The position numbers and the translations under genes were made by a program. A stretch of 64,000 nt of DNA, taken from NCBI GenBank assembly GCA_023413135.1, contig JAEZQK010000038.1, forward strand, positions 5,069-69,068. The letters run 5' to 3'. The notes under the pieces were generated by a model, which had not been told where the DNA came from, ran no database searches, and saw only the letters and a program-made list of their open reading frames with translations. The stretch is from Bacillota bacterium. Its GTDB lineage: Bacteria > Bacillota > Clostridia > Christensenellales > Aristaeellaceae. Shown one piece after another: positions 8,861 to 18,584 of this stretch (positions are counted from its first letter, which is position 1; every line of letters starts with the position of its first letter).

Positions 8861-9550
8861 ATGGAGATTATGCGGTGTCAGGCGCTGTGCAAGACCTTTG
8901 CCTCGGGGGAAACGGCGGTCCATGCAGTGCGGGATGTGGACTTATCTTTTGAAAAGGGCGAATTTGTGGCGGTTACCGGCCCCAGCGGATCGGGAAAGTC
9001 AACACTTTTGCATATGCTTGGAGGCCTGGAGTATCCCACCTCCGGCAAGGTTTTCTTTCAGGATGCCGATCTTTTCGCCTACAACGACAACCAGCTTTCG
9101 GTGCTTAGGCGGCGGCGGTTCGGCTTTGTGTTCCAATCCTACAACCTGGTAAAAGAGCTGACGGGTTACGAAAACATACTGCTGCCGGTGATGCTGGATA
9201 AAAAGAAGCCGGACCAAAAGTACATCGACAAGCTGATCGATATGCTGGAGATCGGGGACAGGACAAGCCACCTGCCCGGCGCGCTGTCGGGCGGGCAGTA
9301 GCAGCGGATTTCCATCGCCCGGGCCCTTGCCAACAAGCCCGCCGTACTGTTTGCCGATGAGCCCACCGGGAACCTGGACGGGAAGTCCGGCCGGGAGGTG
9401 CTCTCCCTTTTGCGCTATGTGGGGCAGGAACTGGGCGTAACGCTGATTCTGGTGACCCACGACCTGGCCATCGCCGAGCAGGCCGGCCGCATCCTTTCGC
9501 TCTCGGACGGCGCCGTCATATCCGATACCGGGCGGGGGGCTCAGCCATGA
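8861..9550 (+). pseudogene. ABC exporter ATPase, module 1, interrupted by an amber codon
   Basis: The 690-bp frame matches the intact ATPase at 15168 over its whole length. Walker A GPSGSGKST lies at residues 40-48 and the signature LSGGQ at 142-146. Codon 147, CAG in the intact copy, is TAG here (9299-9301), a single C-to-T change. The frame stays open after it through Walker B (LFADEPTGNLDG) and the H-loop (THDLA) to a TGA that overlaps the permease start. A 146-residue product would lack Walker B and cannot hydrolyse ATP. TAG is a normal stop elsewhere here, so this is a recent nonsense allele or a sequencing error. Confidence 0.85.
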
Positions 9551-12249
9551 AAAAGGCACCCACCTACAATTCGCTGGCCCTGGGCAGCATACGCGTGAGG
9601 AAACGGCAATACGTAACGCTGGTCACCGGCATCGTGCTGGCGATCTTCTTTACATCCTCCATGCTGCTGATAGGGCAGAGCATCCACCATACCTATCAAG
9701 AGCGATATTTCCGCCAGGTGGGCCGCCAGAACGCCGTTATGCTGGACGCGGAGAATGTTTCCCCCGAAACGCTTTTGGAAAGTGGATATGTGAAAAGCGT
9801 CGGCAATGCCTTCATCATCGGCGTGACGGAGGGCGGGGAAACCGCCATCGCCTATTACGATGAAAAAGGGGAGGCGCTGGCGTACCGGCAGTGCGTGCAA
9901 GGCCGCATGCCTGAGGCCGCGGGGGAGATCGCGATGGAGCGCTCAAAGCTCCAGCGGCTGCGGGCGGACGCGAAGTTGGGCGACGCGTTGACTCTGCCCG
10001 TAAAGGTGCCGGACGGAAACGGCTTTTTGCCCGATGCAGTCACAAAAACATATACATTGGTGGGCATCCTTTCGGAGCAGACCGCATACCAGCGGGGAGA
10101 CGGCTGGCGGTTCAGCTCGGCCAATTATCTTGAGTACCCCGGCGCGGTGGTCTCCCGGGCGGAACAGGTGGAGCCGGGCGGTCGGCCCATCATACACCGC
10201 CTTTTGCAGCTTTCGCCGCTGGTTTTAAACGCGGCGTTTACAAGGTACGCAGAAGATACGCTGCATCACCATTGGACGGATTACTTCGGCTTTCAATTGT
10301 TCTTGGATTCCGACAGCGGCATGCTGGCAGCCATGGTGATCCTTCTGGGGGTCGCGCTGGTGGGAGTAGCCTGCATGGGGATCGCCGGCGCGTTCTCCAT
10401 GATGCTCTCCGAGCGCCGCGCCCAGATTGGCATGCTCCGTGCCGTTGGCGCAACCCGCAGGCAGATCCGCCGCATCTTTGGCCGGGAGGCGCTTGTCATC
10501 GCCCTTACCGTAGCGCCGGCTGCCATCGCGCTGTCACACCTTGCCGTGTGGGGGCTGTCCAAAGCCATTGGCGGGCTTGATTACTTCGCCGACGTGTGGT
10601 TTTTGCCCATTGAGCTGCTGTTTTCCGTTGCCTGCGTAATGGCCGCCGCGTTCATGCCGCTCTTTGCCGCATCCCGGGTTTCGCCCATGCAGGCCATTCG
10701 CGAAACGTCGCTGCTGCGGGCGAAAAAACGGTTGCGCATCCGTTTAAAACAAGACTTCTGGCCGCCCAGCCTGCTGGCCCGGCGGCATTTGCGGCTTTAC
10801 CGTGCGAAGCAGGCCGGCGTTTGGGCGGTGACCGCCCTGAGCCTGATGGTTTTGACGGTGGGATTTAACGCGGCATGGAATATGAGCGCGGGCGGGCGGG
10901 ACTATGGGCATGATTTTTTGATCAGCAACACTGCAGAATTTGGCCGTTTCGTAGAAGAAAACGCGCTCCGCCCGCTGCTAACGGAGGGCGACCTAACGGA
11001 GGCGGCGGCTGTGCCGCTGGCGCAGAGTTTACAGGCCGTCAAATCTGTCAGGGTTAATTTGCTGCTTGACAGCGTAAGCGAATACCTGACAGGCCAACTT
11101 TTTCCTCCCAATGAATATGATTACCTGCTGAATGACGCGCCGCCGGGCGAAGACCGGGAAAGACAGGGTCCCTTGGGATACTGGCCGATTAAAAGCCAAC
11201 TGAATATCGATAAAAAAATGGTCAATACATCGATGTACGCCTTGTTTCCGGAGATGGCCGCCCAGCTCAAGCCCTATGTGCTTTTGGGGGAGATCGATAT
11301 CCAGGCGCTCAGCGAAGGCCGCGAGGTATTGATCGTAGCGCCGGACAAAATGTTTATACAATACAGCAGGGATGCCAACGGGAATATAGACGGGGGATCA
11401 AGCGGCCCGAACCCCGAAAAGGGCAAGCGCTATGACAAGGTGCTTGTGAATGACATGTTCCATCCCGGAGATACGCTTACCCTGTGCAGGCTCTACATGG
11501 AAGGCAGGTCTATCAGCTGGGGGAATGAGAGCGAATTCGATTACAATGCCATCCGGCGCGCGGATGGCACTGTGCGCATCGGCGCGGTGCTGTCGGGTGA
11601 GATGCCGGGGGCGCTGAACAGCCACTTGGGCTGGGCAGATACGGGATCGCTGATCACCACCGTGGCGGGCCTTGATGCGCTGGGCTTTGAAACCAGCGGG
11701 TACAAAAGCCTGTCGGTAAAGCTTGCGGGCATCCCGGATGAGCAAACGGAAGCATACGCGGAAACCGTGCTGTCAGATATCGCAAGCCGCGCGGAAGATA
11801 TGGACTTTTATTCAGCCTTCGCGTCCAGGCGGGAAAGACTTCAGTCGCAAATAACGATGACCGTCAGCCTTTTCGCGGTGCTGATCCTGTTTTTTGCCAC
11901 TTGTGTCAGTATGGTCAACAATGCCGTCACCGGGCGCATCCGTTCCGACAAGCGGGCCATCGGCACGCTGCGGGCGGTGGGCGCACCGCTTCGGGTGATC
12001 ATATCCTCCTACCTAAACCAGGTGGGGATCATGCTGTCGTGGGGCCTGGCGGCGGGGGTGCTTATCAGCGGCGCTATCCTTGCATACCAGGCATACGAAG
12101 GATTCCTTCCCGAGGGAATGGTTCTGCCGCTTATCGGGGTTATGGCGCTGTATGTGCTGATGATCCTGCTCTTTTGCGGGGTCAACCTCCGCGCGCGCAT
12201 CCGTGGGATCGTGCGGTACAGCATCATCGACAATATCAGGGAACTGTAA
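9547..12249 (+). CDS. FtsX-family ABC exporter permease, module 1
   Basis: 900 residues. An N-terminal membrane segment (about 20-40) is followed by an extracytoplasmic domain, a first FtsX domain with three membrane segments around MLRAVGATRRQIRRIFGREA (about residue 295 on), another membrane segment near 420-445, a second extracytoplasmic domain and a C-terminal FtsX domain (GTLRAVGAPLRVIISSYLNQ). This double-FtsX layout belongs to MacB/LolE/Bce-type exporters, which act on substrates at the outer leaflet. The ATG overlaps the ATPase stop (ATGA). It is closely similar to the permeases at 12263 and 15854, with differences concentrated in the second extracytoplasmic domain. Confidence 0.88.
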   Translation: MKKAPTYNSLALGSIRVRKRQYVTLVTGIVLAIFFTSSMLLIGQSIHHTYQERYFRQVGRQNAVMLDAENVSPETLLESGYVKSVGNAFIIGVTEGGETAIAYYDEKGEALAYRQCVQGRMPEAAGEIAMERSKLQRLRADAKLGDALTLPVKVPDGNGFLPDAVTKTYTLVGILSEQTAYQRGDGWRFSSANYLEYPGAVVSRAEQVEPGGRPIIHRLLQLSPLVLNAAFTRYAEDTLHHHWTDYFGFQLFLDSDSGMLAAMVILLGVALVGVACMGIAGAFSMMLSERRAQIGMLRAVGATRRQIRRIFGREALVIALTVAPAAIALSHLAVWGLSKAIGGLDYFADVWFLPIELLFSVACVMAAAFMPLFAASRVSPMQAIRETSLLRAKKRLRIRLKQDFWPPSLLARRHLRLYRAKQAGVWAVTALSLMVLTVGFNAAWNMSAGGRDYGHDFLISNTAEFGRFVEENALRPLLTEGDLTEAAAVPLAQSLQAVKSVRVNLLLDSVSEYLTGQLFPPNEYDYLLNDAPPGEDRERQGPLGYWPIKSQLNIDKKMVNTSMYALFPEMAAQLKPYVLLGEIDIQALSEGREVLIVAPDKMFIQYSRDANGNIDGGSSGPNPEKGKRYDKVLVNDMFHPGDTLTLCRLYMEGRSISWGNESEFDYNAIRRADGTVRIGAVLSGEMPGALNSHLGWADTGSLITTVAGLDALGFETSGYKSLSVKLAGIPDEQTEAYAETVLSDIASRAEDMDFYSAFASRRERLQSQITMTVSLFAVLILFFATCVSMVNNAVTGRIRSDKRAIGTLRAVGAPLRVIISSYLNQVGIMLSWGLAAGVLISGAILAYQAYEGFLPEGMVLPLIGVMALYVLMILLFCGVNLRARIRGIVRYSIIDNIREL

Positions 12250-12262
12250 GGGGGGGAGCGGC

Positions 12263-12316
12263 ATGAAGATCATGCGGCGTAAGGCGCTGTTAAAGACCTT
12301 TGCCCCGGGTGCAGCC
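12263..12316 (+). pseudogene. 5' remnant of a deleted ATPase gene, module 2
   Basis: Eighteen codons beginning MKIMRRKALLKTFAPG match the ATPase start MEIMR..ALCKTFASG, then jump directly to the last bases of an ATPase gene (GCAGCCATGA). The ATPase body, roughly 630 bp, is missing. The junction lies in a G-rich stretch present at both ends of the intact gene. The remnant is in frame with the following permease. Confidence 0.8.
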
Positions 12317-15028
12317 ATGAAAAAGGCGCCCACCTACAATTCCCTTGCCCTGGGCAGCATACGCATGAGGAAACGGCAATACGTAACGCTGGTGACCGGC
12401 ATCGTGCTGGCGATCTTCTTTACATCCTTCATGCTGCTCATGGGACAGAGCATTTATTATACGTATCAGGAGCGCTATTTCAGACAAGTGGGCCGGCAGG
12501 ACGCCGTTATGCTGGACGCGGAGGATGTTCCGCCCGAAATGCATTTTGAAAGCGGATATGTGCAAAGCGTCGGCAATATCTTCATCATCGGCGTAACGGA
12601 GGGCGGGGAAACCGCCATCGCCTATTACGATGAGAAGGGTGAGGAACTGGCGTACCGGCAATGCGTACAAGGGCGCATGCCCGAGGCCGTGGGAGAGATC
12701 GCGGTGGAGCGCTCAAAGCTCCAGCGGCTGCGGGCGGATGTTCCATTGGGCGGTACATTGACCCTTTCCATAAAGGTGCCCGACGGAAACGGCTTTTTGC
12801 CCGACGCGGTCACGAAAGCATATACGCTGGTGGGCATCCTTGCGGAGCAGACCGCGTATCAGGAGGATAGATGGCAGTTCAACCAAAACAATTACCTTAG
12901 GTATCCCGGCGCGGTGGTATCCCGCGGGGAACAGGTGGAGCCGGGCGGGCGGCCAGTCATCCACCGCCTTGTGCAGCTTTCGCCGCTTTATATAAACCCG
13001 GCGACTGCGGAGATCGTAGGAAATGGGGAGCATCGCTACTGGGTGGATTACTACGGCTTCCAATTGTTTTACGGTTCCGATTCCAACATCAGCATGACGG
13101 CAATCATGGTGGTCATGCTGGGGATCGTGCTGGTGGGTGTGGCATGCATGGGGATCGCCGGTTCGTTCTCCATGATGCTGTCCGAGCGCCGCGCCCAGAT
13201 CGGCATGCTCAGGGCCGTTGGCGCAACCCGCAGGCAGATCCGCCGCATCTTTGGCCGGGAGGCGCTTGTCATCGCCCTTATCATGGCACCGGCCGCCATC
13301 GCGCTGTCGCACCTTGCCGTGTGGGGGCTGACCAAAGCCCTTGGGCTTTTCTATTTCGCGGTATCATGGTTTTTGCCCCTGGAATTACTGCTTTCCATTG
13401 CCTTTGTGATGGCCGCCGCATTCCTACCGCTCTTGGAGGCGTCCCGGGTTTCACCCATGCAGGCCATTCGCGAAACGTCGCTGCTGCGGGCGAAAAAGCG
13501 AATGCGTGTACGGGCAAGAGAAGCCTTCTGGCCGCCCAGCCTGCTGGCCCAGCGGCACATGCGGCTGTACCGGGCGAAGCAGACGGGCGTTTGGGCGGTG
13601 GCCGCCCTGAGCCTGATCGTTTTGACGCTGGGGTTCAGCGCGGTATGGAATATATTCGCAAACAGAATAGACGACGGATATGATTTCCTGATTGAAACCA
13701 CCTATAGTCAAGCAGACGGTTTTGTGGAAGAAAGTGCGCTCCGGCCGCTGCTGACGGAGGGAGACCTAATGGAGGCGGCGGCGCTGCCGCTGGTTGGGAG
13801 TATACAGGCCTCCAAGTCTGTTATGGTCAATTTGCTGCTGAAAAGCGTAAGCGAATACCTGACGGGTCACGACGTTCCTGCGTTCGAATATGGATATTTA
13901 ACGGATGAAACGCAATCGGGCGGGGACTGGGAACCCTGGTGGGGGGATGAACGCAGGCGGTACCAGGCGTTTAAAAAGCGCCAGAATATTGATGCGGAAA
14001 TGGTTTCCAAGCAGATGTCGGCCTTGTCCCCGGAAATGGCCGGGCAGCTCGAGCCCTATGTGCTTTCGGGGGCGATCGACATCGAGGCGCTCAATACAGG
14101 CCGTGAGGTATTGATCGTTGCGCCGGACAAAATGTACGTACAATTCGACAGGGATGCCAATGGGAATGTAATCGGGGGAGGATACGGCTCGAAACCTGAA
14201 AAGGGTAAGCGCTATGACAAGGTGCTTGTAAATGACATGTTCCACCCCGGAGATACGCTTGCCCTGTGCAGGCTGTACATGGAGGGCGGAGAAACCGGCC
14301 GGGAGGATGAGAACGGATACGATTATGACGCCATCCGGCGCATGGACAAAACCGTGCACATCGGCGCGGTGCTGTCGGATGAGATGCCGCGGCATCTGGC
14401 GGCCCACATCGACGCCGGAAGAGGATCATTGATCACCACCTTGGCGGGGCTTGACGCCATGGGCTTTGAAACCAGCGGGTACAAGAGCCTGTCGGTAAAG
14501 CTTACGGATGTTCCGGATGAGCAAACGGAAGCATACCTGGAAACCGTACTGTCGGACATCGCAAACCGCGCGGAAGACTTGCGGTTTTACTCAGCCTTCG
14601 CGTCCGCGCGGGAAAGGCTTCAATGGCAAATGATGATGATCGTAAGCAATCTCGCGGTGTTGATCCTGTTCTTCGCCCTCTGCGTCAGCATGGTCAACAA
14701 TGCCGTCACCGGGCGCATCCGCTCCGACAAACGGGCCATTGGCACACTGCGGGCGGTGGGCGCGCCGCTTCGGGTGATCATATCCTCTTACCTCAATCAA
14801 GTGGTGATCATGCTGTCGTGGGGCCTGGCGGCGGGGGTGCTTATCAGCGGCGCCATCCTTGCATACCAGGCATACGAAGAGATCCTTCCCGAGGGAATGG
14901 TTCTGCCGCTGGCCGGAGTTATGGCGCTGTATGTGCTGATGATCCTGCTCTTTTGCGGCATTAACCTCCGCGCGCGCATCCGTGGGATCGTGCGGTCCAG
15001 CATTATTGACAACATCCGGGAGCTGTAA
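12263..15028 (+). CDS. FtsX-family ABC exporter permease, module 2, with ATPase-derived N-terminal extension
   Basis: From the native ATG at 12317 the protein has 903 residues and the same layout as module 1: membrane segment, ectodomain, FtsX, membrane segment, ectodomain, FtsX. The best ribosome site is the G-rich run before the ATG at 12263, which belonged to the lost ATPase. Translation from there adds 18 residues of ATPase origin, so the start is uncertain. Without its own ATPase this permease would have to use the module 3 ATPase or be idle. The frame is intact, which argues that it is still under selection or that the deletion is recent. Confidence 0.82.
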   Translation: MKIMRRKALLKTFAPGAAMKKAPTYNSLALGSIRMRKRQYVTLVTGIVLAIFFTSFMLLMGQSIYYTYQERYFRQVGRQDAVMLDAEDVPPEMHFESGYVQSVGNIFIIGVTEGGETAIAYYDEKGEELAYRQCVQGRMPEAVGEIAVERSKLQRLRADVPLGGTLTLSIKVPDGNGFLPDAVTKAYTLVGILAEQTAYQEDRWQFNQNNYLRYPGAVVSRGEQVEPGGRPVIHRLVQLSPLYINPATAEIVGNGEHRYWVDYYGFQLFYGSDSNISMTAIMVVMLGIVLVGVACMGIAGSFSMMLSERRAQIGMLRAVGATRRQIRRIFGREALVIALIMAPAAIALSHLAVWGLTKALGLFYFAVSWFLPLELLLSIAFVMAAAFLPLLEASRVSPMQAIRETSLLRAKKRMRVRAREAFWPPSLLAQRHMRLYRAKQTGVWAVAALSLIVLTLGFSAVWNIFANRIDDGYDFLIETTYSQADGFVEESALRPLLTEGDLMEAAALPLVGSIQASKSVMVNLLLKSVSEYLTGHDVPAFEYGYLTDETQSGGDWEPWWGDERRRYQAFKKRQNIDAEMVSKQMSALSPEMAGQLEPYVLSGAIDIEALNTGREVLIVAPDKMYVQFDRDANGNVIGGGYGSKPEKGKRYDKVLVNDMFHPGDTLALCRLYMEGGETGREDENGYDYDAIRRMDKTVHIGAVLSDEMPRHLAAHIDAGRGSLITTLAGLDAMGFETSGYKSLSVKLTDVPDEQTEAYLETVLSDIANRAEDLRFYSAFASARERLQWQMMMIVSNLAVLILFFALCVSMVNNAVTGRIRSDKRAIGTLRAVGAPLRVIISSYLNQVVIMLSWGLAAGVLISGAILAYQAYEEILPEGMVLPLAGVMALYVLMILLFCGINLRARIRGIVRSSIIDNIREL

Positions 15029-15082
15029 GAGCCGGTGCAATAGTATAAGCTGATGTGTCCGTTCCGCCTGCCGCTTTTGCAT

Positions 15083-15167
15083 CGCCGCCTTAAGAAAACG
15101 TAAGGCGGCGGTCACTTGACCGCAAGCTTTCGGCGGTACAATGGATCCGTAAGGGGGGGATGCGGCC
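15083..15167 (+). promoter_or_regulatory. exporter promoter region, copy 2
   Basis: A 10-bp inverted repeat (15083-15092 and 15101-15110) is followed by TTGACC (15116-15121), TACAAT (15137-15142, spacer 15 bp) and a G-rich ribosome site. Similarity to 8770-8860 begins inside what was the kinase 3' end, which marks the left edge of the duplicated unit at about 15053. Confidence 0.55.
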
Positions 15168-15857
15168 ATGGAAATCATGCGGTGTGAGGCGCTGTGCAAG
15201 ACCTTTGCCTCGGGGGAGACGGCGGTCCACGCGGTGCGGGATACCAGCCTATCCTTTGAAAAAGGCGAGTTCGTGGCGGTCACCGGTCCCAGCGGATCGG
15301 GAAAATCTACGCTGCTTCATATGCTGGGAGGTCTGGAGTATCCCTCCTCCGGCAAGGTTTTCTTTCAGGATGCCGATCTTTTCGCCTACAACGACAACCA
15401 GCTTTCGGTGCTTAGGCGGCGGAGATTCGGCTTTGTGTTCCAATCCTATAATCTGGTGAAAGAGCTGACCGGTTACGAGAATATACTGCTTCCTGTCATG
15501 CTGGACAAAAAGAAGCCGGATCAAAAGTATATTGACAAGCTCATCGATATGCTGGAGATCGGGGACAGGACAAGCCACCTGCCCGGCGCGCTGTCGGGCG
15601 GGCAGCAGCAGCGGATCTCCATCGCCCGGGCCCTTGCCAACAAGCCTGCCGTGCTGTTTGCCGACGAGCCCACCGGGAACCTGGACGGGAAGTCCGGCCG
15701 GGAGGTACTCTCCCTATTGCGCTACGTGGGCCAGGAGCTGGGCGTAACGCTGATTCTGGTGACCCACGACCTTGCCATTGCCGAGCAGGCCGGCCGCATC
15801 CTTTCGCTCTCGGACGGCGCCGTCATATCAGACAGCGGGCGGGGGGCGCAGCCATGA
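15168..15857 (+). CDS. ABC exporter ATPase, module 3, intact
   Basis: 229 residues with all ABC motifs: Walker A GPSGSGKST (40-48), Q-loop in FVFQSYNLV, signature LSGGQQQR (142-149), Walker B LFADEPTGNLDG and H-loop THDLA. It belongs to the LolD/MacB/BceA class and energises FtsX-type permeases from the cytosolic face. It is the only intact ATPase among the three modules, so it may serve all three permeases. The stop overlaps the permease start at 15854 by ATGA. Confidence 0.93.
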   Translation: MEIMRCEALCKTFASGETAVHAVRDTSLSFEKGEFVAVTGPSGSGKSTLLHMLGGLEYPSSGKVFFQDADLFAYNDNQLSVLRRRRFGFVFQSYNLVKELTGYENILLPVMLDKKKPDQKYIDKLIDMLEIGDRTSHLPGALSGGQQQRISIARALANKPAVLFADEPTGNLDGKSGREVLSLLRYVGQELGVTLILVTHDLAIAEQAGRILSLSDGAVISDSGRGAQP

Positions 15858-18565
15858 AAAAGGCGCCCACCTACAATGCCCTGGCCCTGGGCAGCATACG
15901 CATGAGGAAACGGCAATACGTAACGCTGGTCACCGGCATCGTGCTGGCGATCTTCTTTACATCCTCCATGCTGCTCATGGGGCAGAGCATCCATCATACC
16001 TATCAGGAGCGCTATTTCCGCCAGGTGGGCAGGCAGGACGCCGTTATGCTGGATGCGGAGGATGTTTCGCCCGAAACGCTAATGGAAAGCGGATATGTGC
16101 AAAACATCGGCAATGTTTTCATTATTGGCGAGACGGAGGGCGGGGAAACCCCCATCGCTTATTATGATGAGACGGGGGAGGCGCTGGCGTACCGGCAATG
16201 CGTGGAAGGCCGCATGCCCGAGGCTGTGGGAGAAATCGCAATGGAGCGCTCAAAGCTCCAGCGGCTGCGGACGGATGCCAAATTGGGCGATGCGTTGACC
16301 CTGCCCATAAAGGTGCCGGACGGGAACGGCTTTTTGCCCGACACAATCACGAAGACATATACGCTGGTGGGCATCCTTTCGGAGCAGACCGCATACCAGC
16401 AGGTGCATGGCTGGCGGTTCAGCGAAGATCATTACCTTGAGTATCCCGGCGCGGTGGTTTCCCGCAGTGAACAGGTGGAGGCGGGCGGGCGACCCTTCGT
16501 ACACCGCCTTTTGCAGCTTGCGCCGCTTCATACAAACGTGGTGTTTACAAAGTATGCGGAAGATACGTTGCATCGCTATTGGGTAGATGACTTTGGCTTT
16601 CAATTATTCACGGAATCCGACAGCGGCATGCTGGCAGTCATGTTGATCATGCTAGGGATCGTGCTAGTTGGGGTGGCATGCATGGGGATCGCCGGCGCGT
16701 TCTCCATGATGCTGTCCGAGCGTCGCGCCCAGATCGGCATGCTCCGGGCCGTTGGCGCAACCCGCAGGCAGATCCGCCGCATCTTTGGCCGGGAGGCGCT
16801 TGTCATCGCCCTTACCGTAGCGCCGGCCGCCATCGCGCTGTCGCACCTTGCCGTATGGGGGCTGACCAAAGCCCTTGGCGGCGGGCTTCTCTATTTCGCG
16901 GCATCGTGGTTTTGGCCCTTGGAATTATTGCTTTCCATTGTCTTTGTGATGGCCGCCGCGTTCGTACCGCTCCTGAAGGCATCCCAGGTTTCACCCATGC
17001 AGGCCATTCGCGAAACGTCGCTGCTGCGGGCGAAAAAGCGGATGCATATCCATTTAAAGCAGGCTTTCTGGCCACCCAGCCTGCTGGCCCGGCGGCACAT
17101 GCGGCTGTACCGCGCGAAGCAGACGGGCGTTTGGGCAGTGGCCGCCCTGAGCCTGATTATTTTGACGCTGGGATTTAGCGCGGTATGGAATACGCTCGCA
17201 AACGGAGCAGACGACGGGTATGATTTCCTGATTGACACCTTTGGGGAATTAGACGGTTTCGTGGAAGAAAACGCGCTCCGCCCGCTTTTGACAGAGAGCG
17301 ACCTAACGGAGGCGGCGGCGGTGCCGCTGGCCCAGAGCATACAGGCCGCCAAGTCCGTTAAAGTTCATTTGCTGCTGGACAGCGTAAGCGAATACCTGAC
17401 AGGCCAGAGTCTTCCTCGAAGCGACTACGCTTATCTGCTGGACGACGCGCCACCGGGCGAAGATCAGATTTCCTGGCGGGAGATTCAACGCAGGCAATAC
17501 CAGTCGCTTAAAAAACAGTTCGATATCGATGCGAAAATGGTCAAAACATGGATGTACGCCTGGTTCCCGGAGATGGTCGCCCTGCTCAAGCCCTATGTGC
17601 TTTCGGGGGAGATCGACATCCAGGCGCTCAATGAAGGCCGTGAGGTATTGATCATAGCGCCGGACCAAATATACGTACAATTCAATAGGGATGCCAATGG
17701 GAATATAGTCGGGGAAGGATACGGCTCGAAACTTGAAAAGGACGAACGCTACGACAAGATGCTTGTAAATGACATGTTCCATCCCGGAGATACACTTACA
17801 CTGTGCAGGCTCTATACGGAAGGCGGCTATACCGGCCGGGAGGATGAGGACGGATTCGATTACGCAGCCATCCGCCGCGAAGACAGCGCTGTGCGCATCG
17901 GCGCGGTGCTCTCGGATGAGATGCCGCGGTATGTAGCGGCCCACATCTACGCAGGAAGAGGAACATTGATCACCACCGTGGCGGGGCTTGACGCGCTGGG
18001 CTTTGAAACCAGCGGGTACAAAAGCCTGTCGGTAAAGCTTACGGGCACCCCGGATGAGCAAACGGAATCATACATGGAAACCGTGCTGTCGGATATCGCA
18101 AACCGCGGGGAAGATTTGCGTTTTTATTCCGCCTTCGCGACCGCGCGGAGCAGGCTGCAATGGCAAATGATGCTGACCGCCAGTCTTCTCGCGGTGCTGA
18201 TCCTGTTCTTTGCCATCTGCGTCAGCATGGTCAACAATGCCGTCACCGGGCGCATCCGCTCCGACAAGCGGGCCATTGGCACGCTGCGGGCGGTGGGCGC
18301 GCCGCTTCGGGTGATCATATCCTCCTACCTAAACCAGGTGGGGATCATGCTGTCGTGGGGCCTGGCGGCGGGGCTGCTTATCAGTGGCGCTATCCTTGCA
18401 TACCAGGCATACGAAGGAATCCTTCCCGAGGGAATGGTTCTGCCGCTGGCCGGGGTTATGGCGCTGTATGTGCTGATGATCCTACTCTTTTGCGGGATCA
18501 ACCTCCGGGCGCGCGTCCGAGGGATCGTGCGGTCCAGCATTATTGACAATATTAGGGAGCTGTAA
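15854..18565 (+). CDS. FtsX-family ABC exporter permease, module 3
   Basis: 903 residues with the same double-FtsX architecture as modules 1 and 2. It is directly coupled to the intact ATPase and followed 19 bp later by the CARDB-like gene. The two FtsX domains are nearly invariant among the three copies, while the stretch of about residues 440-700 differs most, as expected if the ectodomains decide substrate range. The likely role is export or removal of an antimicrobial or surface-active compound, inferred from the adjacent two-component system. Confidence 0.9.
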   Translation: MKKAPTYNALALGSIRMRKRQYVTLVTGIVLAIFFTSSMLLMGQSIHHTYQERYFRQVGRQDAVMLDAEDVSPETLMESGYVQNIGNVFIIGETEGGETPIAYYDETGEALAYRQCVEGRMPEAVGEIAMERSKLQRLRTDAKLGDALTLPIKVPDGNGFLPDTITKTYTLVGILSEQTAYQQVHGWRFSEDHYLEYPGAVVSRSEQVEAGGRPFVHRLLQLAPLHTNVVFTKYAEDTLHRYWVDDFGFQLFTESDSGMLAVMLIMLGIVLVGVACMGIAGAFSMMLSERRAQIGMLRAVGATRRQIRRIFGREALVIALTVAPAAIALSHLAVWGLTKALGGGLLYFAASWFWPLELLLSIVFVMAAAFVPLLKASQVSPMQAIRETSLLRAKKRMHIHLKQAFWPPSLLARRHMRLYRAKQTGVWAVAALSLIILTLGFSAVWNTLANGADDGYDFLIDTFGELDGFVEENALRPLLTESDLTEAAAVPLAQSIQAAKSVKVHLLLDSVSEYLTGQSLPRSDYAYLLDDAPPGEDQISWREIQRRQYQSLKKQFDIDAKMVKTWMYAWFPEMVALLKPYVLSGEIDIQALNEGREVLIIAPDQIYVQFNRDANGNIVGEGYGSKLEKDERYDKMLVNDMFHPGDTLTLCRLYTEGGYTGREDEDGFDYAAIRREDSAVRIGAVLSDEMPRYVAAHIYAGRGTLITTVAGLDALGFETSGYKSLSVKLTGTPDEQTESYMETVLSDIANRGEDLRFYSAFATARSRLQWQMMLTASLLAVLILFFAICVSMVNNAVTGRIRSDKRAIGTLRAVGAPLRVIISSYLNQVGIMLSWGLAAGLLISGAILAYQAYEGILPEGMVLPLAGVMALYVLMILLFCGINLRARVRGIVRSSIIDNIREL

Positions 18566-18584
18566 GAAATGGAGGGTCATTTCG

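Noticed and set aside
7826..8923. Minus-strand frame of 365 codons opposite the kinase gene
   Set aside because: Serine/arginine-rich antisense shadow of a real histidine kinase, with no ribosome site.
9299..9301. Recoding of TAG as glutamine or pyrrolysine
   Set aside because: Other genes in the window, such as the response regulator at 7246, end normally at TAG, and the homologous codon in the intact copy is plain CAG.
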